Shown: piece by piece, positions 35,179 to 45,900 of the stretch | How the letters are laid out: each line of letters opens with the position of its first letter | How positions within the stretch are numbered: position 1 is the stretch's first letter | DNA from: Deinococcus detaillensis | Lineage (GTDB): Bacteria; Deinococcota; Deinococci; Deinococcales; Deinococcaceae | Length of the DNA stretch: 62,284 nt | Direction: 5' to 3' | NCBI RefSeq assembly: GCF_007280555.1 | Contig: NZ_VKDB01000018.1 | Span: forward strand, 1-62,284 | The notes under the pieces: generated by a model | The model's database searches: none | What the model saw: only the letters and a program-made list of their open reading frames with translations | Told to the model about the DNA's origin: nothing | Translations under genes and position numbers: made by a program

Positions 35179-37427
35179 GCGTTTTCTCCCACGGTGACCA
35201 GCTTCTGCCGAATCAGTTGATCCTGGTGCAGCGCCACCAGGACAGCGGCGGTACCAGTGAGGTCATCATCTTCAACGAGCAGCGACACACTGCCGTCCGC
35301 CGCGACAATTTTTGCCCCAGTCAAGAGGGAGCTCTGCGGATCTGCCGCGCGGCGGCGCAGATCCACCGTCAGGTCCACCCCGCCAGTCAGCTTCACCCGG
35401 CAGCGGTTGCCCGTCCAACGCACGGACACGAACTCTGCCTGCATGACCGAGTGCTGAGCCCGAACGGTCACGACAGGGATAATGCTCTCCTGCAAGCTTA
35501 GACCACCGTGGGTGTACACTTCGCCCGCCTCGAACGAGTGCACGCCGGGAGCCAGGGTGATCGGCACGTCCGCGTCCCACGTCCAAGGCACGGTCGGGTA
35601 CGCACTCGCGTTCAGGCCTTTGAGCACGGCGCAGCGCCCCTTCTTGAACAGGGTCAGTGCGCCGGGGAGATCCACCTTGGGGAGGCCGCCCGGTAAAAGC
35701 AGCCAGCCGTGATCCGTGATGATCCTCACCTCCGTGAACCCAGCCGCCAGCAGTCCCTGGACACGCTCTCCCAGCTTGCGCACCTCGCCGGGCAGCAGGC
35801 CAGCGAGCCCTGCGCCCTGGCTGTGTCCCAGGCTGTCAAGGTTGCCGGTTTCCAGCCACACGGCCCCACCGGGATCGCCCTCGGCGGCGGTGCGGACCGC
35901 CCGGAAGCCGCGCTGCGTGAGCAGGTCGCGCAGCACCGCTGCATTCAGGCTGCGGCCCAGACAGGCCAGCGTGAGCTTCTCAGCGCTCAGGACGTCCATC
36001 TCAGCACCGATGGGAGCCACCGCCGGTTTCGCGCTGGGCGTGATGGACGGCAGCGCCGACATCTGCCAAGTCAGCTCTGCTGACAGGGGACTCAACTGCC
36101 GGGCCAGCATGGCGGCCACATCAAAGCGCAAACCATCCACGAACACCACTGCCAGACCGGGGGACGGTACCCAGGAGGCCGACCATGGCGTCGGCAGACT
36201 TGCAGCGGCCAGGGCAACCGAGGTGAACCGGTCATTGACGCGCGTGAGCCACTCCAGGTAAGGTCCCCGCAAGACGGCCCCAACGAGTTCCAGGTCGGCG
36301 TCCGATTGAACGGCACCCTGCGCCTGGAGCGCTGATAAGTCCGCGCGGTACCCGCCTGAGGCATAGGCCGCTCCCCACTCCGCGACGGTTTCCCCATCCA
36401 GCGTCCCGGCAGAATAAACGGCCAGCTCGGCCAGGTGTTCGAGGGCGCACGCTAGCGGCGTCTCGCCCAGCCGCCCCCAGACACTTGTGCGCCGGACCGC
36501 GTGCTCCTGCTCAAGCTGCAAGACCTGCTCGCGCACGGCCCCGGCGGGCTGGTCTACCAGGGCCTGCAAGCGGCTCCGCAGGGCGGCCTCGGCGGCCCGG
36601 TTAACCTGCGGCCAGACCTGCGCCTGCTCCGGCGTCCACGCCCCGCTGGGTGCAGGCCCTGCCGCTTCCAGGACGGACCGAATCCCCCCGTAAGTGTCGG
36701 GACTCGCGGCGTACCTCTCCCAGACGCCCGTCAAAGCTCCCGTTCGCGCCGCTAGTTTCAGGGCGGCTTCAGAAACGCCGCCAGACACGTCTACACCGAA
36801 TTCCGATGCGAACGCCGATGCGAGCGCCTGGGAAACCGGGGGGCTGCCGTCTGAGAGCCACGCGAGCAATTGACCGGGAAGATCTGGGAAGGTCAGCCGA
36901 CTCAGGGCGGCGAGGGTCAGCGGAGCGTACGAGCGCAGGTTCTGCACAGGTTGCTCCAGCAGAGCCTCCAGGTGGGCAACCAGGGCCGGACGGGCACTGT
37001 CAGCCACCTCGACCTTCAGCTCTTTGAACTCGCGGAGGAAAGAGGACACCGTCCAGGGGCGTTTGCGCGGCCCCAGAAACACTACCCCCCGGAACTGCAG
37101 ATCGACCAGGGGTTTGACCACGTCCGCCGCCGTCTCACCGCGCAGCGCCTCCAGGCCCAGACCGGGCAGGTACACGATCACCGGCTCCTGACCGGCGGGC
37201 CGGGCATCGACCACCGAACGAATCCAAATGGCTGGCCCACTCAGCAGGTGCGGCGCGTAGGTGCCCAGCGTCAACAGGGACCGGCGCACACGCAGTTGCT
37301 CTGCCGCCGTCTGCCACTCCCCGGTAGGATCGGGCCACAGGATACACGCCGGGGCCACCACTTCGCCCCGCTGATGCCCGACGGAGGCCAGCAGGGCACT
37401 TTCAAGCATGTCTAAAACTGTGGTCAT
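35175..37427 (-). CDS. pglZ: BREX protein PglZ (alkaline phosphatase superfamily)
   Basis: 750 aa from ATG at 37427; the longer frame adds 23 unrelated residues. The metal-binding strands of the PglZ domain are clear: VVFVDGLRFDVAAMLARQL (near 427), SITPSAKPA and IITDHGWLLLPGGL (near 565). N-terminal residues (ILWPDPTGEWQ) match the family entry. PglZ is a phosphatase-fold core BREX protein that acts with PglX. The ATG has no good ribosome site, so it could be leaderless. It begins a second BREX operon, pglZ-brxL-mcrB-like-DUF2357, which reads away from the divergent EVE-nuclease gene. Confidence 0.9.
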   Translation of the reverse strand: MTTVLDMLESALLASVGHQRGEVVAPACILWPDPTGEWQTAAEQLRVRRSLLTLGTYAPHLLSGPAIWIRSVVDARPAGQEPVIVYLPGLGLEALRGETAADVVKPLVDLQFRGVVFLGPRKRPWTVSSFLREFKELKVEVADSARPALVAHLEALLEQPVQNLRSYAPLTLAALSRLTFPDLPGQLLAWLSDGSPPVSQALASAFASEFGVDVSGGVSEAALKLAARTGALTGVWERYAASPDTYGGIRSVLEAAGPAPSGAWTPEQAQVWPQVNRAAEAALRSRLQALVDQPAGAVREQVLQLEQEHAVRRTSVWGRLGETPLACALEHLAELAVYSAGTLDGETVAEWGAAYASGGYRADLSALQAQGAVQSDADLELVGAVLRGPYLEWLTRVNDRFTSVALAAASLPTPWSASWVPSPGLAVVFVDGLRFDVAAMLARQLSPLSAELTWQMSALPSITPSAKPAVAPIGAEMDVLSAEKLTLACLGRSLNAAVLRDLLTQRGFRAVRTAAEGDPGGAVWLETGNLDSLGHSQGAGLAGLLPGEVRKLGERVQGLLAAGFTEVRIITDHGWLLLPGGLPKVDLPGALTLFKKGRCAVLKGLNASAYPTVPWTWDADVPITLAPGVHSFEAGEVYTHGGLSLQESIIPVVTVRAQHSVMQAEFVSVRWTGNRCRVKLTGGVDLTVDLRRRAADPQSSLLTGAKIVAADGSVSLLVEDDDLTGTAAVLVALHQDQLIRQKLVTVGENA

Positions 37428-37511
37428 CGAAGGACAGGATAAAGGCTCGGCGCAGTATATTTTCTGTGCGGCAGATGCAGCTTCCCCTGAAACCAACAGG
37501 CATACTCAATT
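37428..37511. promoter_or_regulatory. 84-bp bidirectional promoter region, pglZ versus EVE-nuclease
   Basis: The pglZ and EVE-nuclease start codons are 84 bp apart and point away from each other. On the minus strand TATACT lies about 30 nt before pglZ. On the plus strand CATACT is 5 nt before the EVE gene ATG, which fits a leaderless transcript. Shared control is likely, so the EVE gene would be regulated with BREX. Confidence 0.45.
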
Positions 37512-39059
37512 ATGGCCTCACAACTCAATCCACTGGTGCTGGAACTGTACTTTGGCTCTCTCGCCGGCGAGCAGGCAACTCAATACTTCGCGACCTTATC
37601 AGCGTTCGGGGAGCGCGTCCAGCATGAGTGGCCAAGGTACGGTGTTTTTGATTACACGCTCAGTCTGGAAGAAGGCTCCGGAATCGAGTGGAAGGCCGAG
37701 CCCTTACCGGAAGAATCGGTGCGCGTCGTACAGGCAGTCAAGGACTATGCGAGCCAGTTTCCCACCTCATCCCCAGAACAAGTGGAAGCCCTACTCAAGG
37801 CGCTGGTGACCCAGGGGCAGGTGCAGCTATCAGATGAAGCCGATGATGTGTTGGATACCGCTTGGGCCATGGAAGATGTACAGCTCGTCAGTCTAGGATT
37901 GCACCTGGCCCACCCGGATACGTTTGTGCCGTACGGCTTCAAGACCATGGGCTTTCCCGGTCTGCATCAGGAACTTTTACAGATTGCCGCCGCCTTCGAC
38001 ATTCCCTTGCCGGTGGTAGCAGCCAAGAACGACACCCTGGGCCGCTGGCTTTACTTCGGCCAATTCAGCGCGGCGCTCCAAGCGTTCCGGCAGCGCCACG
38101 ACCTGACGGTGCCGGGGTTGCTGGCGGTCTTGTACCACTTCGGCCCACTGTATGTCCAGAGCGAGGCAAGAGACGAACTGCCCGCGCCCCGGCACGCCTG
38201 GCTGCTGGTCGGGAATGGCAAACAGGACAACGATTACGGCGCGCTGGAAGCCATGACGCCGGAAGACGTCACCCACTGGCAAGGCAGTCTGGACATGCAG
38301 CGCGGCGACGTGTGCGTGATGTATGTTCGCTCACCCGTCAAGGAGGTGCATTCCCTGCTCCGGGTCATGGAGGACGCTTACGTTGATCCATTCTTTCATT
38401 ACAAACACGCAGTACAGATTGGAGAGATTCAGCGCGTTCCCCGCATCCCGTTTCAGGCGCTCAAAGCAGATCCAGTGTTCGGAGCCAGCAGCCACATTGG
38501 CCGGAACTTACAAGGCACCAGCGGGCAAATGCTCAGCAGCGCCGAGTACAACGCTGTTCTGAACCTGCTGGCGACACGTGGCCTGGACCTTTCTAAAGTG
38601 CCCCGCCTTGCTGAACATGCCGAGACAGATCTGACGGACTTGAGCAACGAACGCGACGTCGAAGTCAAACTGGTGGAGCCGCTGCTGCGCCGCCTCGGTC
38701 TCACGGAAAAGGACTGGATCAGGCAACTGCCGGTACGGATGGGCCGGGGAGAACGCAATTACCCGGATTACGCCATTGGCGTGACCGGTACCCACCCGGA
38801 GCAGCGCGTACACGCCCTGGTGGAAGTGAAGTACCGGGCCTCAGGAGAATTGGCCTGGAAAGACGCCTTCCAGCAGGCCATGTCGTACGGCATGCGCCTG
38901 GGAGCGCAGACCCTGCTGTTGGCGGCGGCCGATGGCGTGCGGTTTTACCAACGGCGACACGATCAGTTCACGTTCGAATCCGGAGAGGAACGGGCCTGGT
39001 CAGAGCTGCGCGACGACGTTCTGTTGCGCTTGGGGCGCATGGTCATCCCCGGACGCTGA
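37512..39059 (+). CDS. EVE/PUA-like reader fused to PD-(D/E)XK nuclease
   Basis: 515 aa. Residues 1-220 resemble no domain I know (mostly helical). At about 226-350 is an EVE/PUA-like domain: WLLVGNGKQDNDYGAL, then MQRGDVCVMYVRSPVKEV. EVE proteins read modified bases such as 5mC or hmC. At about 380-515 is a type I restriction-like nuclease: EVKLVEPLLRRLGL, NYPDYAIGV, HALVEVKYR (D...ExK) and a Gln-containing helix. It is inserted between pglX/HNH and pglZ, but on the opposite strand. This arrangement suggests a modification-dependent restriction enzyme that covers phages whose DNA escapes BREX. The nuclease half is clearer than the reader half. Confidence 0.7.
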   Translation: MASQLNPLVLELYFGSLAGEQATQYFATLSAFGERVQHEWPRYGVFDYTLSLEEGSGIEWKAEPLPEESVRVVQAVKDYASQFPTSSPEQVEALLKALVTQGQVQLSDEADDVLDTAWAMEDVQLVSLGLHLAHPDTFVPYGFKTMGFPGLHQELLQIAAAFDIPLPVVAAKNDTLGRWLYFGQFSAALQAFRQRHDLTVPGLLAVLYHFGPLYVQSEARDELPAPRHAWLLVGNGKQDNDYGALEAMTPEDVTHWQGSLDMQRGDVCVMYVRSPVKEVHSLLRVMEDAYVDPFFHYKHAVQIGEIQRVPRIPFQALKADPVFGASSHIGRNLQGTSGQMLSSAEYNAVLNLLATRGLDLSKVPRLAEHAETDLTDLSNERDVEVKLVEPLLRRLGLTEKDWIRQLPVRMGRGERNYPDYAIGVTGTHPEQRVHALVEVKYRASGELAWKDAFQQAMSYGMRLGAQTLLLAAADGVRFYQRRHDQFTFESGEERAWSELRDDVLLRLGRMVIPGR

Positions 39060-39121
39060 CCACAGTGACGTGGACGCGCTCAAGGGGCCGTCCCTGTAAA
39101 GGAGCCGCCCGAATTCAATCC

Positions 39122-39151
39122 GTCGCTGCTTGTCAAGTCGCTGCTTGTCAA
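39122..39151. repeat. 15-bp tandem duplication at the end of the HNH gene
   Basis: GTCGCTGCTTGTCAA occurs twice in tandem. The second copy holds the HNH stop codon. A recent slip or insertion scar; no other role seen. Confidence 0.6.
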
Positions 39152-39732
39152 TCGGTCAACAATTCGGCTGGAAAAGCCAACGCATCTCCCGCCCTGACGA
39201 AGGCCTGAGCATCCGTAGGCTGGCCCAGGGCCGCCCTTTCCTTGACGTGGCGCAGCCACTCCCCGTAAAAGTGCAGGTGGGTCTTGCCCGGAAATCTGCC
39301 GAGCAGAGAAGCGCGGTACTCCTCCAGCGTCCTGTTTCCCTTGCCGCCGTTCGCCGGGTTGTTACAGGTGCGGCAACTCGTCACCGTCTGACCGCCACCG
39401 CGTGATTTGGGCGTGAGGTGCTCCAGCTCGGCGTCATTCGGCTGCGGGTAGGCGTCACGGTTCATGTTCAGCACCTGCCCGCAGTACCAGCAGCGCCCGC
39501 CTTGTGCCCTTGCGTGACGTTCGCGCTCAGGGCCGTCAAGACCATAGGCCCGGTGGCTATTGTCGCGCACCCATTTCAGCGCTTCTGGCTCGGTCCCGGC
39601 TTTCTTCGCCGCCGCGTACGAGATGCGTCTCAGGTCAAGTTCTGGCTTCAAGTCCAGTTCCCAATCGAGAAGGTGCGCTCCTGCCGCGTAACTCTGGGTT
39701 GCCACCAGCAGGCCATACCACTTCTTGCTCAC
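39148..39732 (-). CDS. HNH endonuclease in the BREX operon
   Basis: 194 aa from a GTG that overlaps the pglX stop by GTGA. The HNH domain has zinc Cys pairs CWYC (near 80) and CRTC, with LEHLTPKSRGGG between them giving the catalytic His. The N-terminus is basic and the C-terminus contains LGRFPGKTHLHFYGEWL. The gene is coupled to pglX, so it is co-expressed with the methylase. It may be a BREX accessory nuclease or a cargo gene that inserted at the end of pglX. Not part of the six core BREX genes. Confidence 0.8.
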   Translation of the reverse strand: MSKKWYGLLVATQSYAAGAHLLDWELDLKPELDLRRISYAAAKKAGTEPEALKWVRDNSHRAYGLDGPERERHARAQGGRCWYCGQVLNMNRDAYPQPNDAELEHLTPKSRGGGQTVTSCRTCNNPANGGKGNRTLEEYRASLLGRFPGKTHLHFYGEWLRHVKERAALGQPTDAQAFVRAGDALAFPAELLTD

Positions 39733-42700
39733 CCCTGGCCTCCCTGACTGCCCGCTGTACCCTTCTCGGCCAGCTTGAAGTGCAAGTCATTGTGCCGCTC
39801 GTTGCTGAGGTGCTTTTCCAGGTCGGTTTGCGGGCCACGCTCGCCGAAGTCTTTCTTGCCAGGGTCATTGCCCCGGTCCTTGCCCCACTTCACGTTCACC
39901 TTCCCGCGTAGCACGCCCGCTTCCACGAATGGGCGGATGTTCAGGCGCACGCCATCGTTCAGGTCGGGATTCCAGCCGCGTGGCTGCTCGCTCAGTTCTT
40001 TCCAGCGCACGTAAATGTCGTAGGGCGGCTCGCCGGTCAGGACCGCTTCCAGCTTGCGCTGCAACTCCAGCGCCGCCGCCAGCCGCACGTCCGCGCCTTT
40101 CTCGTCGCTGCCGCGCTGACGGTCAATCCACGCGCCCAGGTACGAGTAGGTCAACTTCTCCAGCCGCGCCCGGTCGAGCGTGTGGTAATTGACGATGGCG
40201 CTAAAGCCGTCCTTGCGCCCGTCCCAGATGTGCCACAGGAACGGGCGGTGGTGAAATAGCTTGGCGTGCTGCTCAAAGAACTTACCCGCCAGCCAGCCCT
40301 CCAGCGAGTCCGCGCCCACCTGCGCCAGCAGTTCGGTCAGCTTGGCAGGCTTCCACTCCACGCCGTATACGCTCGCCAGCACGTCCAGCAGCCGCTCGTG
40401 CGCTGCGCGTTCGCCCAGCAGAGCTACCAGCGGCACGATGCCGTCGGTGTCCGGCACGATGCCGTCGTCTAGCTGTTCGGGCCAGCGGTAGCCCAGCAGC
40501 CGCGCCAGGGCCACCTGCAACGGCTCTGTGGTGTCGGTGACGGTGCCTTTGAACAGCCACTGCGTCGGGTCGTTGGAATACGGTTCGGGTAGGCCATCTG
40601 GGTATTTCTCGGCGGCGACTTGCTGCCAATAAGGGAGGTCAAAGGGGACTTTGAGGAGCGTCTTATTTGTGACGATTAACTTTTGATCTACTTTTCTGAC
40701 AGCTTTGAGGAATTCATCACTTGTTAAGAAACACCATAACGGATCTAAATATTCTTTCTTCTTAGGTATTACTGCCGCCACTGTTTTATCAAATTTCTGA
40801 CTCATATAACGTTTTGGAGCAAGAGAACCAACCACCGAGATAGCTACTCCATCCTTTCCCCATGCATCACGACCTACTATTACATTGTAACCTACATATG
40901 GGCTTTCGCCGTTTTTAGTTTGCATTTCCACTATCAGTTCATTGCCGCCAATATCGGCCTTGCTACTATCAGAGGTCTGGCATTTTTGCCAATATGGCTC
41001 TGAAATACTCTTTTGTTCCCAAAAAAGTTGTAAATGTCTTGGAGTATCACCTGTCATGAGGCCAACCGGAGCTATAGCGTACTCTGATAATAATTCGCCT
41101 TTGGACACCTCACCTGAGATAATTATCCTCTTATCAGGGTTAGCTAGCTGTGCCTGCTGATTTATAATCGTCGCTTCACCAAGCCTAAGCGATGATTCCT
41201 TAACTTCAAAGTTTCCCATAGAAGCGTCAATTCCTATGAAGTACTCATCCTGACCGGGAGATTGATTTGTAAAGCAGTCAAGCGAGATGTTTAGATCCCA
41301 CATTGGTGTTGAAAAGGATTTAAAACCTAATCTAGCTATCCAATCTATCCTACATTTATTTAGAAGGCTAATTCGCATTCCTTCATATCTTCCGAGGAAT
41401 TGCCATGATTGAGGCACAACTAAACAAGCAGACCCTCCTATCTGGCACATCTCCAAAGCTCTTTCAACGAACATAGTAGCTAGATCAGCTTTTGAATGGG
41501 GATAACGTGCGTCCCCCAAATCTCGGATAGTATCAGCTTGTTTGGGTCTCCCTAAATACGGGACATTTGTTATGACGAGATTGTATTTGAGTTGCAGAAT
41601 AGCGGCAGACTTAACCACGCCCTGCACGTTCTCACCGTAGATGGCGGCGGCGGGGTCGCTGGTCTGCTCGCGCTCCAGCAAGGTGTCAATCAGTTCGGGC
41701 AGGCCATCCAGCGCTTCGTCGCCGAAGATACCCAGGCGCTGGCGGATGCCCTCACGGGGGTTGATCAGGCTGCCCAGGTCGGGCGCGTCCCTGAACTCCT
41801 CGTGCAGCACGCGGAACACGTTTCTGGTGTTGTTGTCGTCCGCAAACTGCAACCAGTCCTCAACGCTCGCGCCGATGCTCAGGCCGCTGCACGCGATATG
41901 AGGGGTGGGCAGAGCGCGGTAGCCGCCCACTTTCCAGGCTTCCAGGGTCAGGTTGAAGGCGGCCAGCTGGGTGCAGCGCGGGTCAAGCTCCAGGCCGTAC
42001 AAATTGTCGCGCAGCACGGCGTCAGCGGCCTCGGTTTCACTCAAGCCCTCTTCAAGCACCCGCAGGCGGCGCAGCAGGGCAAAGGCGGCCACCAGAAAAT
42101 GCCCGCTGCCGCAACTGGGGTCAATGACTTTCAGTTCCTTGACGGTGGCGGGCCAGCCGGGAAAGGCTCCGGCGGCGGGCGTGCCGTCGTCGTTCAGACG
42201 CAGGTAGCTCTTCTCGGTGGGCAGCGGCGTATCGGGGTGCCGGGCCGTCCACCACGCGCCCACCGTGTTGTGCAGCATGAACTGCACCATGTAGTGCTCG
42301 GTGAACAGTTGCGTCACCGGGGAGATGTCGGCCCCGGCGATCTTGCGCCCACTGTCGTTGACCCGTTTCTTCTGCTCGGTCTGCCAGAACTGGTACACCC
42401 AGCCCAGTCCGTCGTCAGCGGTGTAGGCGGGTTTGGGAATCTCGTCCAGCAGGCGTTCGAGCGTCTGCCTGGCTTCGGGGGCCAGCGTCACGCGCAGCAA
42501 CGGGTCGGACGGGCGGAAGATACCGGGGAGCATGTGTGCGGCGTAGCGGGCGGCGGCGGCGTAAGCGCCCGCGTCGCCTTCCTCCTGTGCCAGTTCGCCC
42601 AGGTCGTCCATGCTCACGCTGACACCGTGTTCGGGGTGCATCAGCAAGTCGCTGGCCTCCAGAAAGCGGGCGAACAACATGGCATGCCACTGCTCGTAGG

Positions 42701-42920
42701 CGCACTCGCGAATCAGCGCCTCGCGGCTGCCGAGCTGCTTTTGCTTGGCGAGCAATGCCTCGCGCAGCGTGACCTCGTCGGCACTCAGGTATCTGGGCGC
42801 GGCCGCTCCATCTCCGATCAAGCGGGCTAGGGCCGCTTCGGCAGCGACTTCGGCAGTGTCACGCGCCGCAATGACTTTCTTTTCCAGAATTTTACGCAGG
42901 GGGGTTTCAAGGGCAGACAT
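39729..42920 (-). CDS. pglX: BREX adenine methylase PglX, mosaic
   Basis: 1063 aa. SAM site DPSCGSGHF near 263-271; the target-adenine motif reads NVPY (near 447) where most N6-adenine methylases have NPPY. PglX marks host DNA at non-palindromic sites and is needed for restriction in BREX. Ribosome site GGAG lies close to the ATG; 36 nt separate it from brxC. The stretch 40660-41590 (residues about 443-753) is AT-rich (about 38-42% GC by eye) between flanks over 60%. It covers motif IV and the expected target recognition domain, so this piece appears swapped from another lineage. The protein is open throughout. Confidence 0.9.
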   Translation of the reverse strand: MSALETPLRKILEKKVIAARDTAEVAAEAALARLIGDGAAAPRYLSADEVTLREALLAKQKQLGSREALIRECAYEQWHAMLFARFLEASDLLMHPEHGVSVSMDDLGELAQEEGDAGAYAAAARYAAHMLPGIFRPSDPLLRVTLAPEARQTLERLLDEIPKPAYTADDGLGWVYQFWQTEQKKRVNDSGRKIAGADISPVTQLFTEHYMVQFMLHNTVGAWWTARHPDTPLPTEKSYLRLNDDGTPAAGAFPGWPATVKELKVIDPSCGSGHFLVAAFALLRRLRVLEEGLSETEAADAVLRDNLYGLELDPRCTQLAAFNLTLEAWKVGGYRALPTPHIACSGLSIGASVEDWLQFADDNNTRNVFRVLHEEFRDAPDLGSLINPREGIRQRLGIFGDEALDGLPELIDTLLEREQTSDPAAAIYGENVQGVVKSAAILQLKYNLVITNVPYLGRPKQADTIRDLGDARYPHSKADLATMFVERALEMCQIGGSACLVVPQSWQFLGRYEGMRISLLNKCRIDWIARLGFKSFSTPMWDLNISLDCFTNQSPGQDEYFIGIDASMGNFEVKESSLRLGEATIINQQAQLANPDKRIIISGEVSKGELLSEYAIAPVGLMTGDTPRHLQLFWEQKSISEPYWQKCQTSDSSKADIGGNELIVEMQTKNGESPYVGYNVIVGRDAWGKDGVAISVVGSLAPKRYMSQKFDKTVAAVIPKKKEYLDPLWCFLTSDEFLKAVRKVDQKLIVTNKTLLKVPFDLPYWQQVAAEKYPDGLPEPYSNDPTQWLFKGTVTDTTEPLQVALARLLGYRWPEQLDDGIVPDTDGIVPLVALLGERAAHERLLDVLASVYGVEWKPAKLTELLAQVGADSLEGWLAGKFFEQHAKLFHHRPFLWHIWDGRKDGFSAIVNYHTLDRARLEKLTYSYLGAWIDRQRGSDEKGADVRLAAALELQRKLEAVLTGEPPYDIYVRWKELSEQPRGWNPDLNDGVRLNIRPFVEAGVLRGKVNVKWGKDRGNDPGKKDFGERGPQTDLEKHLSNERHNDLHFKLAEKGTAGSQGGQG

Positions 42921-42956
42921 GGAGGCTCCAGGAGGTGTGAAAGGAGGGCAAGGAGA

Positions 42957-45900
42957 TCATTCGCCCTGCACGATGACGGGCTGATTGTGATCAACAACAA
43001 TGGTCAGGAGTTGCTGACGCAGGGCGCTGACGTAGGCTTCCACGTCCTCGGCCGTTTTGAGGGTCGCGCCGGGCGGGCGCAGCCACTTTGCGGCAGGTTC
43101 CAGGCTCTTCAAGAAGGCCTGCCGTACCCGGTCGAATCGGCTGGGCACGAGTTCGGTGGCGTCCTGCCAGGCCTTGAGGCTTTGCTGTTCCAGGGCACTG
43201 ATGATCTCGTTGATGCCCCCCAGCTTCTCCTCACTCGGGGCACTCAGGCCCTCGCGGGTCAGCCAGGACGCCTGCTCGGCTAGCGGAAGGGTTTGCCACT
43301 GCGGCAAGGCACCCAGGGCGCTCAGGTGGCTGGTATACGTCTCGGCGTAGGCTGTGCGGGCTCCTTGCAGGTGGCTGCGCAGACTGTTCATCAGGGCGTT
43401 GCGCAGCGGCTCCATCGGATCAGGATCACTCAGCAGCAGTCGGCCTTCCTTGATGGCGTTTGCCTGAGCTTTCAAGTCAGCGTCGGCGGTGTGGCGCAGC
43501 AGAATCTGGAGTTTCTGCCAGTGGTCGAGCCGCTTGTTGATGAGTTCGGCCCGCTCGTCGGCCGCCCGGCGCAGCTCCAGCAAGGCAGGCTGCGACTCCG
43601 CCAGCCCAAGCAGCAGTTCCGGACCGCTCAGACCGTGCAGGGCCAGCAGCGGCCCGTTCCCGAGCCGTTCCGGCAGCGGCGCGTCGCCCCCCGAAGCGGT
43701 GAGCTTCTCGCTCAGGCTCTTGACATAGGCGGGAGCCACCGACGCTTCTTGCCCGCCTTCGGCTTTCAGGCCGATGTCCTGGTACAGCTTACGCACGCTC
43801 AGCAGTTGCCCTTTGGTCAGCGTGACATTTTCCAGTCTAAAGTCCGCCTTACCGATCGTGGAGGCGTCAAGTTGTTTGGCCTGCACGGGTGAGCCGTTTA
43901 GAGCAGCGCGGAGGTGTCCCGTCAGGGTCAGGAGGGTCAGGGCCGTGTCCACCGCGTCCTGCGGCCAGCCGTACGGCACGGCCATGAAGGTGCGGCGCAG
44001 ATCGCTTCCCTTTTTCCCGGCCCCGATCTCCCCTTGCACGGCCTTGACGACTGGGTGCTTGATCAGCTCGTCATGAAACTCGACGGCACTGAGGGCGCTG
44101 TGGTTTTCCTGCCGGGCTTGCCGGTAAGCACTTTCCCAGCGAGCATGGTCCCCTTCGCCAAAGCGCGGGTAAAGCCGCGAAACGGACGCCTGAAGCGCGG
44201 TAGGCAGCACAGCGCGGAGGTTGCCCTCCAGTTCCTGACCGCCTGCCTGGAAGACTTGTGCGCCGTCGACAGCCTGGGCAATCAGGCGGTCAATGTCCAG
44301 CTGCGCGATTCTCCGGCGCGTCTGCATGGCGGCCTGGGCTTCGTGCGCTTCCGGTGTGCTGGCCAGGGGCCGCGCGGAGAGGACTTCCCCGGCGGCGAGC
44401 CAGGTCGTCAGTTGCTCTTTGAGTTCGGCGCGTTTGGGTTCTGGAACGTACACGAAGATGGTGGGCGAGCTGGTTCCGGCTGCCAGCGCATCGTTTCGCA
44501 CCTCCTGGACCGAATCATTCCAGCCGGGCCGCACCCAGACCGGTACATGGCCTGAGTTGCCGGTGGGCGCAGCGTACACGACCTCCGCCTTGCGGGCCGT
44601 CTTGCTGACACCCTGGCTGATCATCAGCTGCTTTCTGGTGTTCTCGTCGATGGCCTTGCGCAGCAAGCTCTCGCGTTCCTGAACTTGCCTGACCTCATCG
44701 TCTTGCAGGGCGTTAAAAGCACTTCGGTAAGTACTTTCCCACTCACCGCCCTCCTTGGTCTGCAAGCGGTACTCCTGCCCGGTTTGCATCACCGTACCGG
44801 CGTCAATCATCTCTTTGAGCACTTCAGGCAGCCGGGCCCGCAGATGTCCGCTTCCTGCCTCCAGATCCTCGATCAATAAATCGGCCAGGGTTGCCTCCGT
44901 GGCGCGTACCCCCAGACGGCCGTCAAGCTTGGAGAGGATAAACAGCAGCTGCGCCACCCGCTGGCGGAGTCGCCCCGCCTCGGTTCCGTCGTCAAGCCGC
45001 TCAATCAGGGTGTAGGTGTCGTCGAGCAGCACCGATGTGCTGCGCAGCTGTCCGGCCAGCGGACGGTACACGAAGTCCGCACCGACCACGTTCCCGATGG
45101 CCCTCTGAGCCACCGCCTGTGCCGCCTCATGCGTAATTCGCAACTGACTGCGCAGCTGCCCGGTACTGCCGGCCCGGTCAATGGCCCGCAGGAACTCCTC
45201 CCATAGGCGGCGGCGCGTGGGCAGAATCGGGTAGTCCTGCGTCAGCACGCCCTGATCGCTGGCCTGCGGAGCCAGTTTGGTTCCTGGCAAATGCCGCGCG
45301 ATCTCGCCACTGGCCCGTTCGAGCGCGTGAACCAGCTCAGGCAGGTGGGCGGGATTCTTGCGCAAAACGACCTTGCGCACCACCTGATCCACGTCCGTGC
45401 TGCTCAGCTCGATGCCCAGCGGGAACCGGTCCTTGATCTTGGCCAGCTGCGGCGTTGCGCCCATGGCCGATTGCCCCGTGGTCACCAGCAAGAGGCGACC
45501 TCCAAAGCGTTTCGTGATGGCCTCAGCCAGGCGGGCAACTTGATCGACCCGGTCACGACTGTCGCCGATATACTGCTGCACCTCATCCAACACGACCAGC
45601 GTACACGGCAATTTACCCGGCTTCTGGCTCTGGAAGGCCATCAGGTCTTCCGTGACGCTGATCAGTTCATCCTCGCTGAGATCATTGGGTTTCGGAAATT
45701 GCAAGCGCAGCAGCTCCCGGACCGTCGCTTCGTCCTGGTAACCGGGCACGTGCAGCTGGATGGCCGCTGCCAGCGGCTGTGAGAGGTACATATTCCCCAG
45801 CGCAAACTTCCAGGTTTCACTTGAAGCTTCGACCTCGGCTCTGACCGCTTCGTAAGCACCCTTGTGCCTGAGCCACATGACCAGCCGTCCTTGCTGATAC

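Noticed and set aside
41592..42830. 412-aa plus-strand reading frame
   Set aside because: Opposite pglX, with Gly/Val/Gln-rich composition typical of antisense frames in high-GC genes.
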